From contig CP064972.1 of NCBI GenBank assembly GCA_016699405.1, positions 3,999,501-4,063,500 on the forward strand: a stretch of 64,000 nt of DNA, given 5' to 3'. The notes beneath the pieces were generated by a model. It was given only the letters and a program-made list of their open reading frames with translations. It searched no databases and was not told where the DNA came from. The DNA is from Holophagales bacterium (GTDB lineage: Bacteria > Acidobacteriota > Thermoanaerobaculia > Multivoradales > JAGPDF01). The position numbers and the translations under genes are program-made. Positions 52,051-61,610 of the stretch are shown here, piece by piece. Each line of letters opens with the position of its first letter. The stretch's first letter is position 1.

Positions 52051-52815
52051 TCAGCCCTTCAGGTTGTCGTAGAGCTCCTCGAACTGCCCCGTCAGCTTGT
52101 GGCGCGGCGCGAGTTGGACCAGCGGCTTGCCCGCCTGGTGCGATTCGCGCAGCTTGACCGACGAGGAGAGGAACGGGCGCAGCAGGTGGAAGCCCTCGCC
52201 TTCGAGCTCGTCGATCAGGCGCTGCGGCAGACGGGCGCGGGAGTCGAACTGGTTGACCACGATCCCCTCGATGGCGAGGCCCGGGTTGTGGTCCGCTGCC
52301 ACTTCGCGCACGTGACCGTTGAGCAGGTAGAGGGCGTGGCGGGAGAAGTCGTCGCAGTCGAACGGGATGAGGCAGCGCTCGGCGGCGACCAGCGCCGACA
52401 TGGTGAAGAAGCCGAGAGCCGGCGGCGTATCGATGAACACCTCGTCGTAGTCGAGCTTGGCGAGCCCGTCGCGCAGCTTGAAGATCTTGTAGCGAGCCTG
52501 CAGCTTGTCCTCGATGCCGTCGAGCTCGCGATGGGCCGGCAGCAGGTCGAGCCGCCGGGCGCCCGTCGGATGGACGAAGTCGCCGAGGGCCCGCTCGCCG
52601 AAAAGCGAGAAGCCGAGCGAGTCCTGGTAGTAGTCCTTGAGCGTCGGCGCGGTCTCCGGTGCCTTCTCACCGAGCAGGTAGCGCGTCGAGTCGGACTGCG
52701 GGTCGAGGTCGACGACCAGCGTGCGCCGACCGCGCGCGGCGGCCACCGCGGCGAGGTTGCAGACGATCGAGGTCTTCCCCACCCCGCCCTTCTTGTTGAA
52801 CACCACTCGGCGCAT
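52051..52815 (-). CDS. ParA/MinD-type ATPase
   Basis: Protein of 254 aa from the ATG at 52815. Deviant Walker A FNKKGGVGKTSIVCNLA at the N-terminus, Walker A' VVDLDPQSDSTRYLLG, Walker B EVFIDTPPALGF. Soj/ParA-like, but no parB or partition site is next to it. Likely positions a cargo such as a polysaccharide or chemosensory complex rather than the chromosome; this is inference from its place beside the glycan locus. It is convergent with the sugar transferase and divergent from the M20 peptidase. Confidence 0.88.
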   Translation of the reverse strand: MRRVVFNKKGGVGKTSIVCNLAAVAAARGRRTLVVDLDPQSDSTRYLLGEKAPETAPTLKDYYQDSLGFSLFGERALGDFVHPTGARRLDLLPAHRELDGIEDKLQARYKIFKLRDGLAKLDYDEVFIDTPPALGFFTMSALVAAERCLIPFDCDDFSRHALYLLNGHVREVAADHNPGLAIEGIVVNQFDSRARLPQRLIDELEGEGFHLLRPFLSSSVKLRESHQAGKPLVQLAPRHKLTGQFEELYDNLKG

Positions 52816-53090
52816 CGGCCACCCCCGGGACGGCTTCCATGCCGCGACGCGGCAATGGCGCAAGTGTACCCCCCTGCCCGACCGCGTGACTAGAGGCGCG
52901 CGGGCTTTTCGCGCCCCCCGTTCGTGGAGCGATCGGCCGCGGCGGCCGAGATCGGCGCGGCCTCCGAACCCGCGCCGCGCGGCCGCGCGAGAGCTCCACG
53001 AAGAACGCGACGAAAACCGCGGAAAGGGCTAAGAATGCTGGGACATGCGAGCGTCACGCGAGGTAAGATGAAGGCTCCGCGGGAGGGGTG

Positions 53091-54299
53091 ATGCGCGCGA
53101 CGGAGAGAAGAGTTTCCGAGGAGATCCGCGAGTCGACCGAGAGCCTGCTCACCGAGCTCTGCGCCATCTCGTCGGAGAGCGGGAACGCCGACGGACTGCG
53201 CCAGGTCGCGACCCGCCTGGCCACGGAGCTCGAGCGCCGAGGACTCTCTGCCGCCATCGGCGAGGAGCGCAACCCCGACGGAGTTCTCCAGCCGCTGCTC
53301 GTCGCCCGCGGCCCCGAGCGCAGCGAGCGCCACCTGCTGCTCGTCGGTCACCTCGACACCGTCCTGCCGGCCATCACTCCGCAACGCGTCGACCGTCGAC
53401 TGATCGCCACCGGCGCCCTCGACATGAAGGGCGGCCTCGCGATGATGGTCGGCGCGCTCGACCTGCTGGCCGCGCGCGGCGAGCGTCCGCCGGCCGACCT
53501 GGTGCTGGTCGCCGTCCCTGACGAAGAGGTCGGCGGCGAGATCTCGGGGCCGGCGGTCCGTCAGTGGAGCGAGCACGCCCGTGCCGTGTTGGTCATCGAA
53601 CCCGGCGAACGGCGAGGCGACGGCGAGACCCTGGTCGCCGGGCGACGCGGGCTGACCGAGTGGCGACTCGAGATCACCGGGCGCGCCTCGCACTCCGGAC
53701 TGGCGCTGTGGAACGGCCGCTCGGCGCTCGCCGCGGCCGCCGAGTGGTGCCAACTGGCGCAGGGGCTCTCGCGACGCGGCGGACGGCCGACCGTCAACGT
53801 CGGCCGCCTGGTCGCGGGCACCGCGGACTTCGTCGACCGCCTGGCGGAGAACCACGCGATGCTCGGCACGTCGCGGCAGCGCAACGTCGTTCCCGACCGC
53901 GCCGTCGCCGAAGGCGAGGCGCGCTACCTCAATCCCGCCGACGCCGCCTCGGTGCTCGACGAGCTCGCGGCCCTCTCGCAGCGCATCGCCGCCGAGCGCG
54001 AGGTCGCCGCCCGTTTCGAGCTCGGCATGGCCGTGCCTCCGGTCGACCCGCACGGTCCCGGCGAACCGCTGGTGCGCCGCACCGTCGAGCTCGCGGCGGC
54101 CCGCGGCTTCCGTCTCGAGGTCGAAGAGGACCGCGGCGGCATCTCGTTTCCCAACTACCTCACCGACCCGTCCCACATTCCGGTCGTCGACGGCCTCGGC
54201 CCGGTCGGCGAGGGGATGCACACGCGCGAGGAGTACCTCGACCTCGACTCGCTCGAGCGCCGGATCGTCCTCTTCGCCGACCTGCTGGCGACGCTCTAG
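53091..54299 (+). CDS. M20 family metallopeptidase
   Basis: Protein of about 402 aa; ATG at 53091, with GGAGG four nt upstream (a GTG at 53088 is too close). Zinc-site residues: LVGHLDTVLPA (His, Asp), TGALDMKGGLA (Asp), VPDEEVGGEIS (Glu pair), GMHTREEY (late His). Resembles ArgE/DapE/carboxypeptidase G2 relatives; no signal peptide, so cytoplasmic. First of five plus-strand genes for peptide uptake and breakdown. Confidence 0.88.
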   Translation: MRATERRVSEEIRESTESLLTELCAISSESGNADGLRQVATRLATELERRGLSAAIGEERNPDGVLQPLLVARGPERSERHLLLVGHLDTVLPAITPQRVDRRLIATGALDMKGGLAMMVGALDLLAARGERPPADLVLVAVPDEEVGGEISGPAVRQWSEHARAVLVIEPGERRGDGETLVAGRRGLTEWRLEITGRASHSGLALWNGRSALAAAAEWCQLAQGLSRRGGRPTVNVGRLVAGTADFVDRLAENHAMLGTSRQRNVVPDRAVAEGEARYLNPADAASVLDELAALSQRIAAEREVAARFELGMAVPPVDPHGPGEPLVRRTVELAAARGFRLEVEEDRGGISFPNYLTDPSHIPVVDGLGPVGEGMHTREEYLDLDSLERRIVLFADLLATL

Positions 54300-54374
54300 A
54301 CCCGTCCTCCGCTCCGATGCCGCACACGGGAACCGGTGCCGGCTCTCCCGCGACCTAGAGGAGACTCACCCGCC

Positions 54375-55805
54375 ATGTCCGAAACGGCCCGCCCCGAAGG
54401 CCGCGCGATCCGCATGCCGCACACGCTGGTGATCGTCGGATCGCTCATCGTCCTCGTGCTGGTGCTCTCCTGGATCGTGCCCTCCGGTGCGTACCAGCGC
54501 GTCGCGCGCGAAGGGCGACAGGTGACCATCCCCGGGACCTACCAGCAGGTGGAGAAGGTCTACCTCGGTCCGCAGTGGCTGGCGCTCGCACCGATCAAGG
54601 GCTTCCTCGACGGCGCCCTGATCATCGCCTTCCTGCTGCTGATCGGCGGGTCGTTCAACGTCATCCAGACGACGGGAGCCGTCGAATCGGCGATCCGGCG
54701 CATCACCGTGGCGCTCGCCACCCGACCACGCCTCGAGAAGCTGATGATCCCGGCGTTGATGATCCTCTTCTCGCTCGGCGGCTCGGTCTTCGGCATGGCC
54801 GAGGAGGTCATCCCATTCGTCCTCATCCTGGTGCCGCTCGCGCTCTCGCTCGGCTACGACTCGATCGTCGGCGTCTCGATCCCCTTCCTCGGTGCGGCCG
54901 CCGGGTTCGCTGCCGCGTTCTTCAATCCGTTCACCGTCGGCATCGCCCAGGGGCTCGCCGGGCTGCCGCTCTACTCGGGACTGGGCTACCGGGTCTTCAC
55001 CTGGTTCGTCGGCACCGCCACGGTCACCACCTGGGTGATGGTCTACGCGGCACGGATCAAGCGCCACCCCGAGTCGAGCCCGGTCTACGCCCTCGACCGG
55101 ACGCGTGAGGCCGCCGTCGCGACGACCGCCGGTCCGGACGACCTGATGTCCCGCCTGCCCGGCTGGCGGCGGGCGATCGTCTTCCTGATCTTCTTCGCCA
55201 GCATGGTCGCGCTGGTGTGGGGCATCCTCGAGAAGCAGTGGTTCATCGAAGAGATCGGCGCGCTGTTCCTCACCATGGGCCTGCTGATGGGCGTGGTGGC
55301 GGGGCTCGACGGCGACCGGATCGCCGCCGCCTTCGTCGCCGGCGCCAAGGACATGGTGAACGTCTCGCTGATCGTCGCCTGCGGCCGGGCGCTGCTGATC
55401 ATCGCCCAGGAGAGCCGCATCCTCGACACCATCCTCGAGGCGAGCTCGGGAGCGATCTCCGGGCTGCCGCAGGTGATGGCCGCGCAGGTGATGTTCGTCA
55501 TCCAGTCGGTGATCAACTTCTTCATCCATTCGGGGACGGCGCAGGCCGCCCTCACCATGCCGATCATGGCGCCGCTCGCCGACCTCGTCGGCCTGACACG
55601 GCAGACGATGGTCTACGCCTTCCAGCTCTGTGAATTCGTCAACCCGATCCTCCCCACCTCGGCGGTCACCATGGGCGTCCTCGGCATGGCGAGGATCCCG
55701 TGGGAGACCTGGGCGCGCTGGTTCCTGCCGCTCATGGGGCTGCTCGTCGTGATCAGCCTGCTGCTGCTCGTGCCGCCGGTGCTGATGCACTGGGGCCCGT
55801 TCTGA
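54375..55805 (+). CDS. YfcC family transporter
   Basis: Protein of 476 aa, about twelve transmembrane helices, start at 54375. Family features: WIVPSGAYQR after helix 1, GGSFNVIQTTGAVE, and paired helical hairpins GGSVFGMAEEVIPF and FFIHSGTAQAALTMPIMAP. Relatives include YfcC and other basic amino acid antiporter-like or C4-dicarboxylate-like carriers. Lying between an M20 and an M14 peptidase, it probably imports peptides or amino acids; the substrate is unproven. Confidence 0.85.
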   Translation: MSETARPEGRAIRMPHTLVIVGSLIVLVLVLSWIVPSGAYQRVAREGRQVTIPGTYQQVEKVYLGPQWLALAPIKGFLDGALIIAFLLLIGGSFNVIQTTGAVESAIRRITVALATRPRLEKLMIPALMILFSLGGSVFGMAEEVIPFVLILVPLALSLGYDSIVGVSIPFLGAAAGFAAAFFNPFTVGIAQGLAGLPLYSGLGYRVFTWFVGTATVTTWVMVYAARIKRHPESSPVYALDRTREAAVATTAGPDDLMSRLPGWRRAIVFLIFFASMVALVWGILEKQWFIEEIGALFLTMGLLMGVVAGLDGDRIAAAFVAGAKDMVNVSLIVACGRALLIIAQESRILDTILEASSGAISGLPQVMAAQVMFVIQSVINFFIHSGTAQAALTMPIMAPLADLVGLTRQTMVYAFQLCEFVNPILPTSAVTMGVLGMARIPWETWARWFLPLMGLLVVISLLLLVPPVLMHWGPF

Positions 55806-55836
55806 GGCGGCACGGAAAGGGCCGGAGAGATCCCGC

Positions 55837-57336
55837 ATGAAGCGCCTCGTTCGCCCGCTCCTGCTGAGCACCTGCTCCGCCACGCTGCTGTTCGGCTCGC
55901 TCCGCGATGCCCGTGCTGCCCTTCCGGAAGAGCCGAGCCAGCTCACCCGCACGACCTCCTACGGCGAGATGGAGACGCTGCTCCACTCGTTCGAGGGCAG
56001 CCCGTCCTTCCAGCTCACCGCGGCCGGCCAGAGCCGCAGCGGGCGGACGCTCTACCTCGCCCGACTGCGACGCAGCGAGAGCCCACGCTGGCGCCTGTTC
56101 TTCTACGCCCAACAGCACGGCGACGAAGTCTCCGGCAAGGACGCGCTGCTCTTCCTGGTGCGCGACATCGTGCGCGATCCCGAGCGCCTTCCCGCCGATT
56201 TCGAGCTCTGGGTGATGCCGATGGTCAATCCGGACGGAGCCGAGGCCGGAACGCGTGTGAACGCCGCCGGTGCCGACCTCAATCGCGACCACCTCGCGCT
56301 CGAGCAGCCGGAGACGCTCGCCCTCCATCGCGTCGTGCAGCGGGTGCGCCCCCATCTCGCCGTCGACTGCCACGAGTTCGCCCGCGACGCGGAGAGGTGG
56401 ACGGCGCGCGGGTGGGCGAAGTGGCCCGACATCACGTTCGACGCACTGAACAACCCCCTCTTCGACCGCGCCACCGTCGGCGAAGCCCGGCGCTGGATCG
56501 GCGTCGCCCAGTCCGCCGTCGAGCGCGCCGGACACCGGTTCCTCCGCTACTGGGTCGGCGGCGTACCGCCGGACGAAGAACAGCGCCACTCGGCACCCGA
56601 CCTCGACTCGGCGATGAACGCCGTCGGCGCCTACGGCGGCCTGTCGTTCATCGCCGAGGCCGCCGCACGGCGCGGCCCCGAGGCCGAAGCCAAGGAGCTC
56701 GGCGCTCGCGTCCACGCCTACCTCGCCCTGCTGCGCGGCGTCGTCGAGGAGGCCTCGCTGCACCACGATGCCCTCGGCGCCCTCGACCGGGCCGAGAGCC
56801 GCAAGCTCCCGGCTTTCGTGCCGACCAACTACTTCTGGGCCAACGCCGCCGACCGGGTCTCGAGCTTCCCCGTCCTCGAGCTCGCCACCGGCCGCACGGT
56901 GGAGGTCGCCACGCCCAACTTGATGACCGACCTGGTGGTCAAGCGCAGCGTGCCGACGCCGCTCGCCTACGCCGTCGAGGGCGGATCGCCGGGCGCTTCG
57001 GCGTTCGCCGCGCTCCTCGAGCGCCACGCCATCCCCTTCGAGCGGCTGGCGGCCCCGCGCGCTGTCGAGGCCGAGTCGTGCACGCTGCTGCGGGTCGAGG
57101 ACGACTTCGACGAGGTCTACGCGCGCTACGAGGGGCGACAGATCGTCCGGCGCGAGCCGCCGCAGCATCGCGAGCTGCCGCCCGGCAGCCTGTGGATCCC
57201 GCTGGAGGGCGAGGCCGCGGTGCGGGCGGCGCTGCTCCTCGAGCCGACCTCGCTCTACGGCCTCTACCAGGTGCCGAGCTTCCGTGGCCTCGTCGCCCCC
57301 GGTGGCGCCGTCCCGGTCCTGCGGGTGATGCGATGA
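55837..57336 (+). CDS. secreted M14 zinc carboxypeptidase
   Basis: Protein of 499 aa with a signal peptide (1-28, ends DARAAL). Zinc ligands HxxE in FYAQQHGDEVSGKD and a His in VDCHEFARD; substrate-binding NPDGAEAGTRVNAAGADLNR. The catalytic Glu is probably in SFIAEAAARR. The C-terminal about 200 residues form an extra domain. Removes C-terminal residues outside the cytoplasm. Overlaps the next gene by ATGA. Confidence 0.88.
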   Translation: MKRLVRPLLLSTCSATLLFGSLRDARAALPEEPSQLTRTTSYGEMETLLHSFEGSPSFQLTAAGQSRSGRTLYLARLRRSESPRWRLFFYAQQHGDEVSGKDALLFLVRDIVRDPERLPADFELWVMPMVNPDGAEAGTRVNAAGADLNRDHLALEQPETLALHRVVQRVRPHLAVDCHEFARDAERWTARGWAKWPDITFDALNNPLFDRATVGEARRWIGVAQSAVERAGHRFLRYWVGGVPPDEEQRHSAPDLDSAMNAVGAYGGLSFIAEAAARRGPEAEAKELGARVHAYLALLRGVVEEASLHHDALGALDRAESRKLPAFVPTNYFWANAADRVSSFPVLELATGRTVEVATPNLMTDLVVKRSVPTPLAYAVEGGSPGASAFAALLERHAIPFERLAAPRAVEAESCTLLRVEDDFDEVYARYEGRQIVRREPPQHRELPPGSLWIPLEGEAAVRAALLLEPTSLYGLYQVPSFRGLVAPGGAVPVLRVMR

Positions 57337-58496
57337 GCGCCGCGTCGACGAGCCGGCTCGCCGCGTCGATCGCCGCGATCGAGGCGCTGCCGCTACCGAG
57401 CTTCGAGGGGATCGAGGCGCTCGTCGTGCGCCTGCCGTTCGTCGCCCCCTTCTCGATCAGCGCGGCGACCTGGACCTGCAAGGAGGCGCTGCTGCTGCGC
57501 CTCGAAGGCGGCGGGGCGGTCGGCTGGGGCGAGTGCGTCGCCGACCCCGACCCGTTCTACAGCCCCGAAACCACGGTGACCGCGCGCCACATCCTCGGCG
57601 ACTTCCTCCTGCCGCTCGTCGAGCCGCAGATCAGCTTCGGCGAGCTCGATCGCCGGTTCCACCACGTGCGCGGTCATGCGATGGCGAAGGCGACGATCGA
57701 GAACGCCCTCCTCGACCTCGCGGCGCGGCAACGTGGCCTGCCGCTGCACGAGCTGCTCGGCGCGTCGCGAAAACCGATCCCTTCCGGCATCAGCCTGGGG
57801 ATCCAGGAGAGCCCCGCGGCACTGCTCGCCGCGGTCGACGAGGCGGTCGCCGCCGGCTATCACCGCGTCAAGATGAAGATCCAGCGCGGCAAGGACGTCG
57901 CGTACGTCCGCGCCGTGCGCGAGCGCTACCCGGACCTGCCGTTGATGGTCGACGCCAACGGCGACTATCGGCTCGAAGACGGCGAGCACCTCGCACAGCT
58001 CGACGCCTTCGGTCTGACGATGATCGAACAGCCGCTCTCCTACAGCGACTTCTACGAGCACTCGCTGCTGCAGCGGCGGCTCGCCACGCCGCTCTGCCTC
58101 GACGAGTCGATCCACGACCTGGCCGACGCGCGGGCGGCGATCGCCCTCGGCGGCTGTCGCATCCTCAATCTGAAGCAGGGTCGTGTCGGCGGCCTGCTCG
58201 AGTCGATGCGGATTCTGCAGCACGCGATGGAACAGGGGGTCGCGGTCTGGTCCGGTGGCATGGACGAGACCGGTCTCGGCCGCGCCGCGAACATCCACCT
58301 GCAGACGTTGCCCGGCTTCACCCTGCCGGGCGACACCTCCGAAACGCGGCGCTATTTCCACGAAGACCTCGTCGAGCCGCCGGTGACGCTCGACGACCGG
58401 GGCTTCATCGCCGTGCCGAGCGGCGCCGGGCTCGGCGTCGAGGTCGTCCCCGAGCGGCTGGTGCGCTTCACCCTGCATCGCGAGCGCCTGCGCTGA
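57333..58496 (+). CDS. enolase-superfamily enzyme, MenC / N-acylamino acid racemase type
   Basis: Protein of 387 aa. Enolase-superfamily catalytic set: KMKIQRG (KxK), LMVDANGDY, MIEQPLSY, CLDESIHD and LNLKQGRVGG, with the ending LPGFTLPGDTSETRRYF that marks the o-succinylbenzoate synthase/NAAAR group. Two readings: menaquinone step MenC, or racemisation of N-acyl amino acids. Overlap with a carboxypeptidase and the nearby peptidases favour an amino acid role; the sequence group alone fits MenC. Dipeptide epimerases have a different C-terminal signature. Confidence 0.82.
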   Translation: MSAASTSRLAASIAAIEALPLPSFEGIEALVVRLPFVAPFSISAATWTCKEALLLRLEGGGAVGWGECVADPDPFYSPETTVTARHILGDFLLPLVEPQISFGELDRRFHHVRGHAMAKATIENALLDLAARQRGLPLHELLGASRKPIPSGISLGIQESPAALLAAVDEAVAAGYHRVKMKIQRGKDVAYVRAVRERYPDLPLMVDANGDYRLEDGEHLAQLDAFGLTMIEQPLSYSDFYEHSLLQRRLATPLCLDESIHDLADARAAIALGGCRILNLKQGRVGGLLESMRILQHAMEQGVAVWSGGMDETGLGRAANIHLQTLPGFTLPGDTSETRRYFHEDLVEPPVTLDDRGFIAVPSGAGLGVEVVPERLVRFTLHRERLR

Positions 58497-58518
58497 ACCC
58501 GACTCCTTCGAGGTGACC

Positions 58519-60162
58519 ATGAACCGCTCTCCCTTCGCGCTGTTCGCGCTCGCCGTCGCGGCGCTGACGCCGGCCGTCCTCGACGCGCAGACCCCCGCCG
58601 TCGCGGCGGACGACTTCGTCCGCCCGTCACCGGTCGTCGTCGCCGAGCCGCTGGCGTCGGAGCTGCGGCAGCTCGACACCGGCACGATCGCCGCGCACCT
58701 CGGCTACCTCGCCTCGCCGGCTCTCGCCGGCCGCGGCCTCGCCACCCCGCCGCTCGACGCGGCTGCGGAGTACCTCGCCGCCCAACTCCGCCTCGCCGGG
58801 ATCGCCCCCCTGGGAGACACGGTGCCGTCGGGGGGGAGCCCCTCGTACTTCCAGGAGCTGCCGCTCCGTCGCCTCGAGCCGGCCTCCGGAACCTTCACCG
58901 TCGTCCGCTCGTCGGGCGAGACGGTCACGCGCCGCACCTTCCGTTCCGGCGTCGACCTTCTCCTGCCCGCCGCGGCCTCCGCGGAGCTGCGCGGCCCGGT
59001 CGTCGACGCGGGCTTCGGCCTGCGCGAGCCGGCGCTCGGGCGCGACGACTATCGCGGTCTCGATGTCCGCGGCCGCCTGGTCCTCGTCCGCGCGGGCCTG
59101 CCCGACGGCGACGCCTGGCACACCCCCGCCCTCACGTCGCGCTACGACGCGGCGGACGAGGAGGAGCGCGACGACGCCAAGCTCGAGCTCGCCCGCGAGC
59201 TCGGGGCGCTCGCCCTCCTGGTGATCGAGAAGGATGAGTTTGCCCCGCGACTCGCTCGCGGCGAGCTCGCCGCCGAGGGCGCCTTCGCACCGTTCGTCGA
59301 CGACGGCGAAAGCCCGGCGCCGCCGCGAATCCGCCTCTCCCCGGCGGTCGCTGCGGCGCTGCTCGGCGACCGGGCATCGGGCAAGGTCGTGCCGCTGCCG
59401 GGGCTGCTCGCCAGCGTGTCCGTCGAGCTCGGAATCGACTCGGTCGAGCGCACCGTGATGGCGCGCAACGTCCTCGGGGTGATTCCGGGCAGCGATCCGG
59501 CGCGGCGCGACGAAGCGGTCGTGCTCGGCGCCCACTACGATCACCTCGGGGTCCGCGACGGCCGGATCTACCCGGGAGCCGACGACAACGCTTCCGGGGT
59601 CGCGGCGCTGCTGGCGATCGCTCGCACCTTCGCCGAGGCAGCGCAGCCGCCGCGCCGGACGCTGGTCTTCGCCTTCTGGACCGGAGAGGAGGAAGGCCAT
59701 CTCGGCTCGCGCTTCTATCTCGGGGCGCCGCGCTGGCCGCTCGCCCGCACGGCGGCGTATCTCAATCTCGACATGATCGGCCACCCGTGGCTACCCGAGG
59801 AGATCGCCAAGCTCGTCGCCGACGCGAAGGTGCCCGACGGCAAGCGCTTCCTCGAGTCGTTCGCACCGGCCGACTTCGTCGAGCCCGGGGTACCCAGCGG
59901 ACGTCCGGAGCTCGATGCGGCGCTGCGTCAAGCCGCGGCGGCCACCGGGCTCACGCTGCATTTCGATCGCACGGACGGCAAGCACGGCGGCAGCGACTAC
60001 CGCGGCTTCGCGCGGCGCGAGATTCCGTTCGTCCGCTTCTTCGGGAACTTCTTTCCCGCCTACCACGAGCCTGCCGATCGCGCCGACGCTCTCGACGTCG
60101 CCCAGGTCCAGCGCGTCGCCCGTCTGGCGTTCGTCACCGCCCGGGAGCTGGCGAACCGGTAG
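58519..60162 (+). CDS. secreted M28 family aminopeptidase
   Basis: Protein of 547 aa, signal peptide 1-22 (ends LDAQTP). A PA-domain-like insert lies at about 130-280. Zinc site: LGAHYDHLGVRDG (His), YPGADDNASGVAALL (Asp), FWTGEEEGHLGS (Glu pair), LNLDMIG (Asp) and FFPAYHEPADR (late His). Dinuclear zinc aminopeptidase acting outside the cytoplasm. Last of the plus-strand peptidase genes. Confidence 0.92.
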   Translation: MNRSPFALFALAVAALTPAVLDAQTPAVAADDFVRPSPVVVAEPLASELRQLDTGTIAAHLGYLASPALAGRGLATPPLDAAAEYLAAQLRLAGIAPLGDTVPSGGSPSYFQELPLRRLEPASGTFTVVRSSGETVTRRTFRSGVDLLLPAAASAELRGPVVDAGFGLREPALGRDDYRGLDVRGRLVLVRAGLPDGDAWHTPALTSRYDAADEEERDDAKLELARELGALALLVIEKDEFAPRLARGELAAEGAFAPFVDDGESPAPPRIRLSPAVAAALLGDRASGKVVPLPGLLASVSVELGIDSVERTVMARNVLGVIPGSDPARRDEAVVLGAHYDHLGVRDGRIYPGADDNASGVAALLAIARTFAEAAQPPRRTLVFAFWTGEEEGHLGSRFYLGAPRWPLARTAAYLNLDMIGHPWLPEEIAKLVADAKVPDGKRFLESFAPADFVEPGVPSGRPELDAALRQAAAATGLTLHFDRTDGKHGGSDYRGFARREIPFVRFFGNFFPAYHEPADRADALDVAQVQRVARLAFVTARELANR

Positions 60163-60227
60163 GCAGGCCTCGGACACCGCAGGCGGACGCGGCGCGTCCC
60201 CGCATCGTCGCCGGCAGCGCCCGCCCT

Positions 60228-61610
60228 CTAGTGCGACTCCCGCGGCGGACCGTCGAGCGCGACTTCGGCGTACCAGCCGCGGTCGACGATCGTCGTGCCG
60301 TACGGCGCCGAGAGCCGCTGCATCAAGGCGATGATCTCGCGTGACCGCTCGGCATTGGCCAGCCGAGGCACACCGTAGAGCGGCCCTTCGTCGTCGATGG
60401 TGAACGGCACGAGCTCGACCCGCTTGAGCTTCGCCTCGTGGAAGGTCATCCGCACCACGACCCCCTCGAAGATCCGGACCGGGTCGCGGCGATCCCACAC
60501 CGAGAGGTTGGTCGGCCGCTCGATCTCGCCGTCGCGCTGGTGGATGAGGTCGATCGGGATCTTGTCCGGCGTGCGGTACTGGTAGATGAAGTTCGACAAG
60601 CTGTAGAAGATCGGCCGGCCCTTGTAGATCTCGATCCCGCGCAGCACGTGCGGCCCGCTGCCGAGCACCAGCGCGGCTCCGGCGTCGACGGCGCGCCGAT
60701 AGATGAGCTCGTCGTTCGGCGGCGTCCGGTCCTGGATGCCGTACGCCCGATGGTGGCTCACGTCGTGGTTGTGCAGCGAGACCATGACGACGTCGTGATG
60801 GCGCGTCGCGAGCACCACGTCGTCTTCGAACTGCTCGACATCGGCGAGCAGCGGCCCTTCGACCGTCTCGCTGCCCCCGCCGGGCTTCGCCACCAGGATC
60901 TCGCCCGGGTCGATCGTCGAGAGACAGGGCGCTGCGGCATCGCCGCAACGGTACCGGTTCGTCCAATAGCGCATCGTCGACAGCAGCGCGAAACGGGTCA
61001 ACCGGCTCTGCGGTCGCACCGTCGCCGGGGCGCGCGCCGCGGCGAGCGTTCGCCCCGCTCCGGCGTGGTCGATGCTCGCCCGATCGAGCGCCGTCAGGCA
61101 TTCGGCGAGCCCTTCGGGCCCGAAATCGAGCGCATGGTTGTTGGCCAGGCTCACCAGATTGATGCCGATGGCGGCGACCTCCCAGGCGAACTCCGGAGGG
61201 GTGCGGAAGTTGTAGAACGGCCGTTGCAGCTCGGGCCGGCTGTTGATCGAGAACTCGAGGTTGCCGTAGGCGATGTCGGCCTCCTGCAGGATCCGCAGGA
61301 GGTTGCGGTGATCCGGCTCCGGCAGTTGGCTGATCTGCTGATTGAAGATCATGTCGCCGACGGCGGTGACGACGACGTCGCCCGGCTCTTCGCGCAACAG
61401 GGCGTCGATCCGCGCGTCCCAGTCGACCCTCTCGGCCGGCGCCGGCGGGTGGATCCGCCGGTGCTCGACCGAAAGTCGGGCATCCCAGGTGAGCTCGCCC
61501 GCCCGGGTTCGCGGCGTCTCGACCGGAGCCGCGGTGCGAGGCGGAGCGCCCGCGCCGCCGAGCACCAGGGCCAGCGCCGATCCAGCGGCAACACGCGTCA
61601 GAGCGATCAT
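60228..61610 (-). CDS. CapA-family (PgsA-like) metallophosphoesterase-type protein
   Basis: Protein of 460 aa, exported (signal peptide 1-22). CapA/PGA_cap signatures: VVTAVGDMIFNQQ, DIAYGNLEFSIN, LVSLANNHALDFG, VMVSLHNHDVSHH, ALVLGSGPHVLRGIEIYKGR. Relatives take part in poly-gamma-glutamate export, but many are of unknown role. The ATG overlaps the cyanophycinase-like stop by 4 nt. Encoded beside a polyamide hydrolase, it could handle gamma-linked or beta-linked peptides; this is inference. Confidence 0.85.
   Translation of the reverse strand: MIALTRVAAGSALALVLGGAGAPPRTAAPVETPRTRAGELTWDARLSVEHRRIHPPAPAERVDWDARIDALLREEPGDVVVTAVGDMIFNQQISQLPEPDHRNLLRILQEADIAYGNLEFSINSRPELQRPFYNFRTPPEFAWEVAAIGINLVSLANNHALDFGPEGLAECLTALDRASIDHAGAGRTLAAARAPATVRPQSRLTRFALLSTMRYWTNRYRCGDAAAPCLSTIDPGEILVAKPGGGSETVEGPLLADVEQFEDDVVLATRHHDVVMVSLHNHDVSHHRAYGIQDRTPPNDELIYRRAVDAGAALVLGSGPHVLRGIEIYKGRPIFYSLSNFIYQYRTPDKIPIDLIHQRDGEIERPTNLSVWDRRDPVRIFEGVVVRMTFHEAKLKRVELVPFTIDDEGPLYGVPRLANAERSREIIALMQRLSAPYGTTIVDRGWYAEVALDGPPRESH

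Noticed and set aside
57333..58496. Calling the enolase-superfamily enzyme a dipeptide epimerase from its peptidase context
   Set aside because: The C-terminal signature GFTLPGDTSETRRYF and the NLKQGRVGG segment fit the MenC/NAAAR group better; context alone is not enough.
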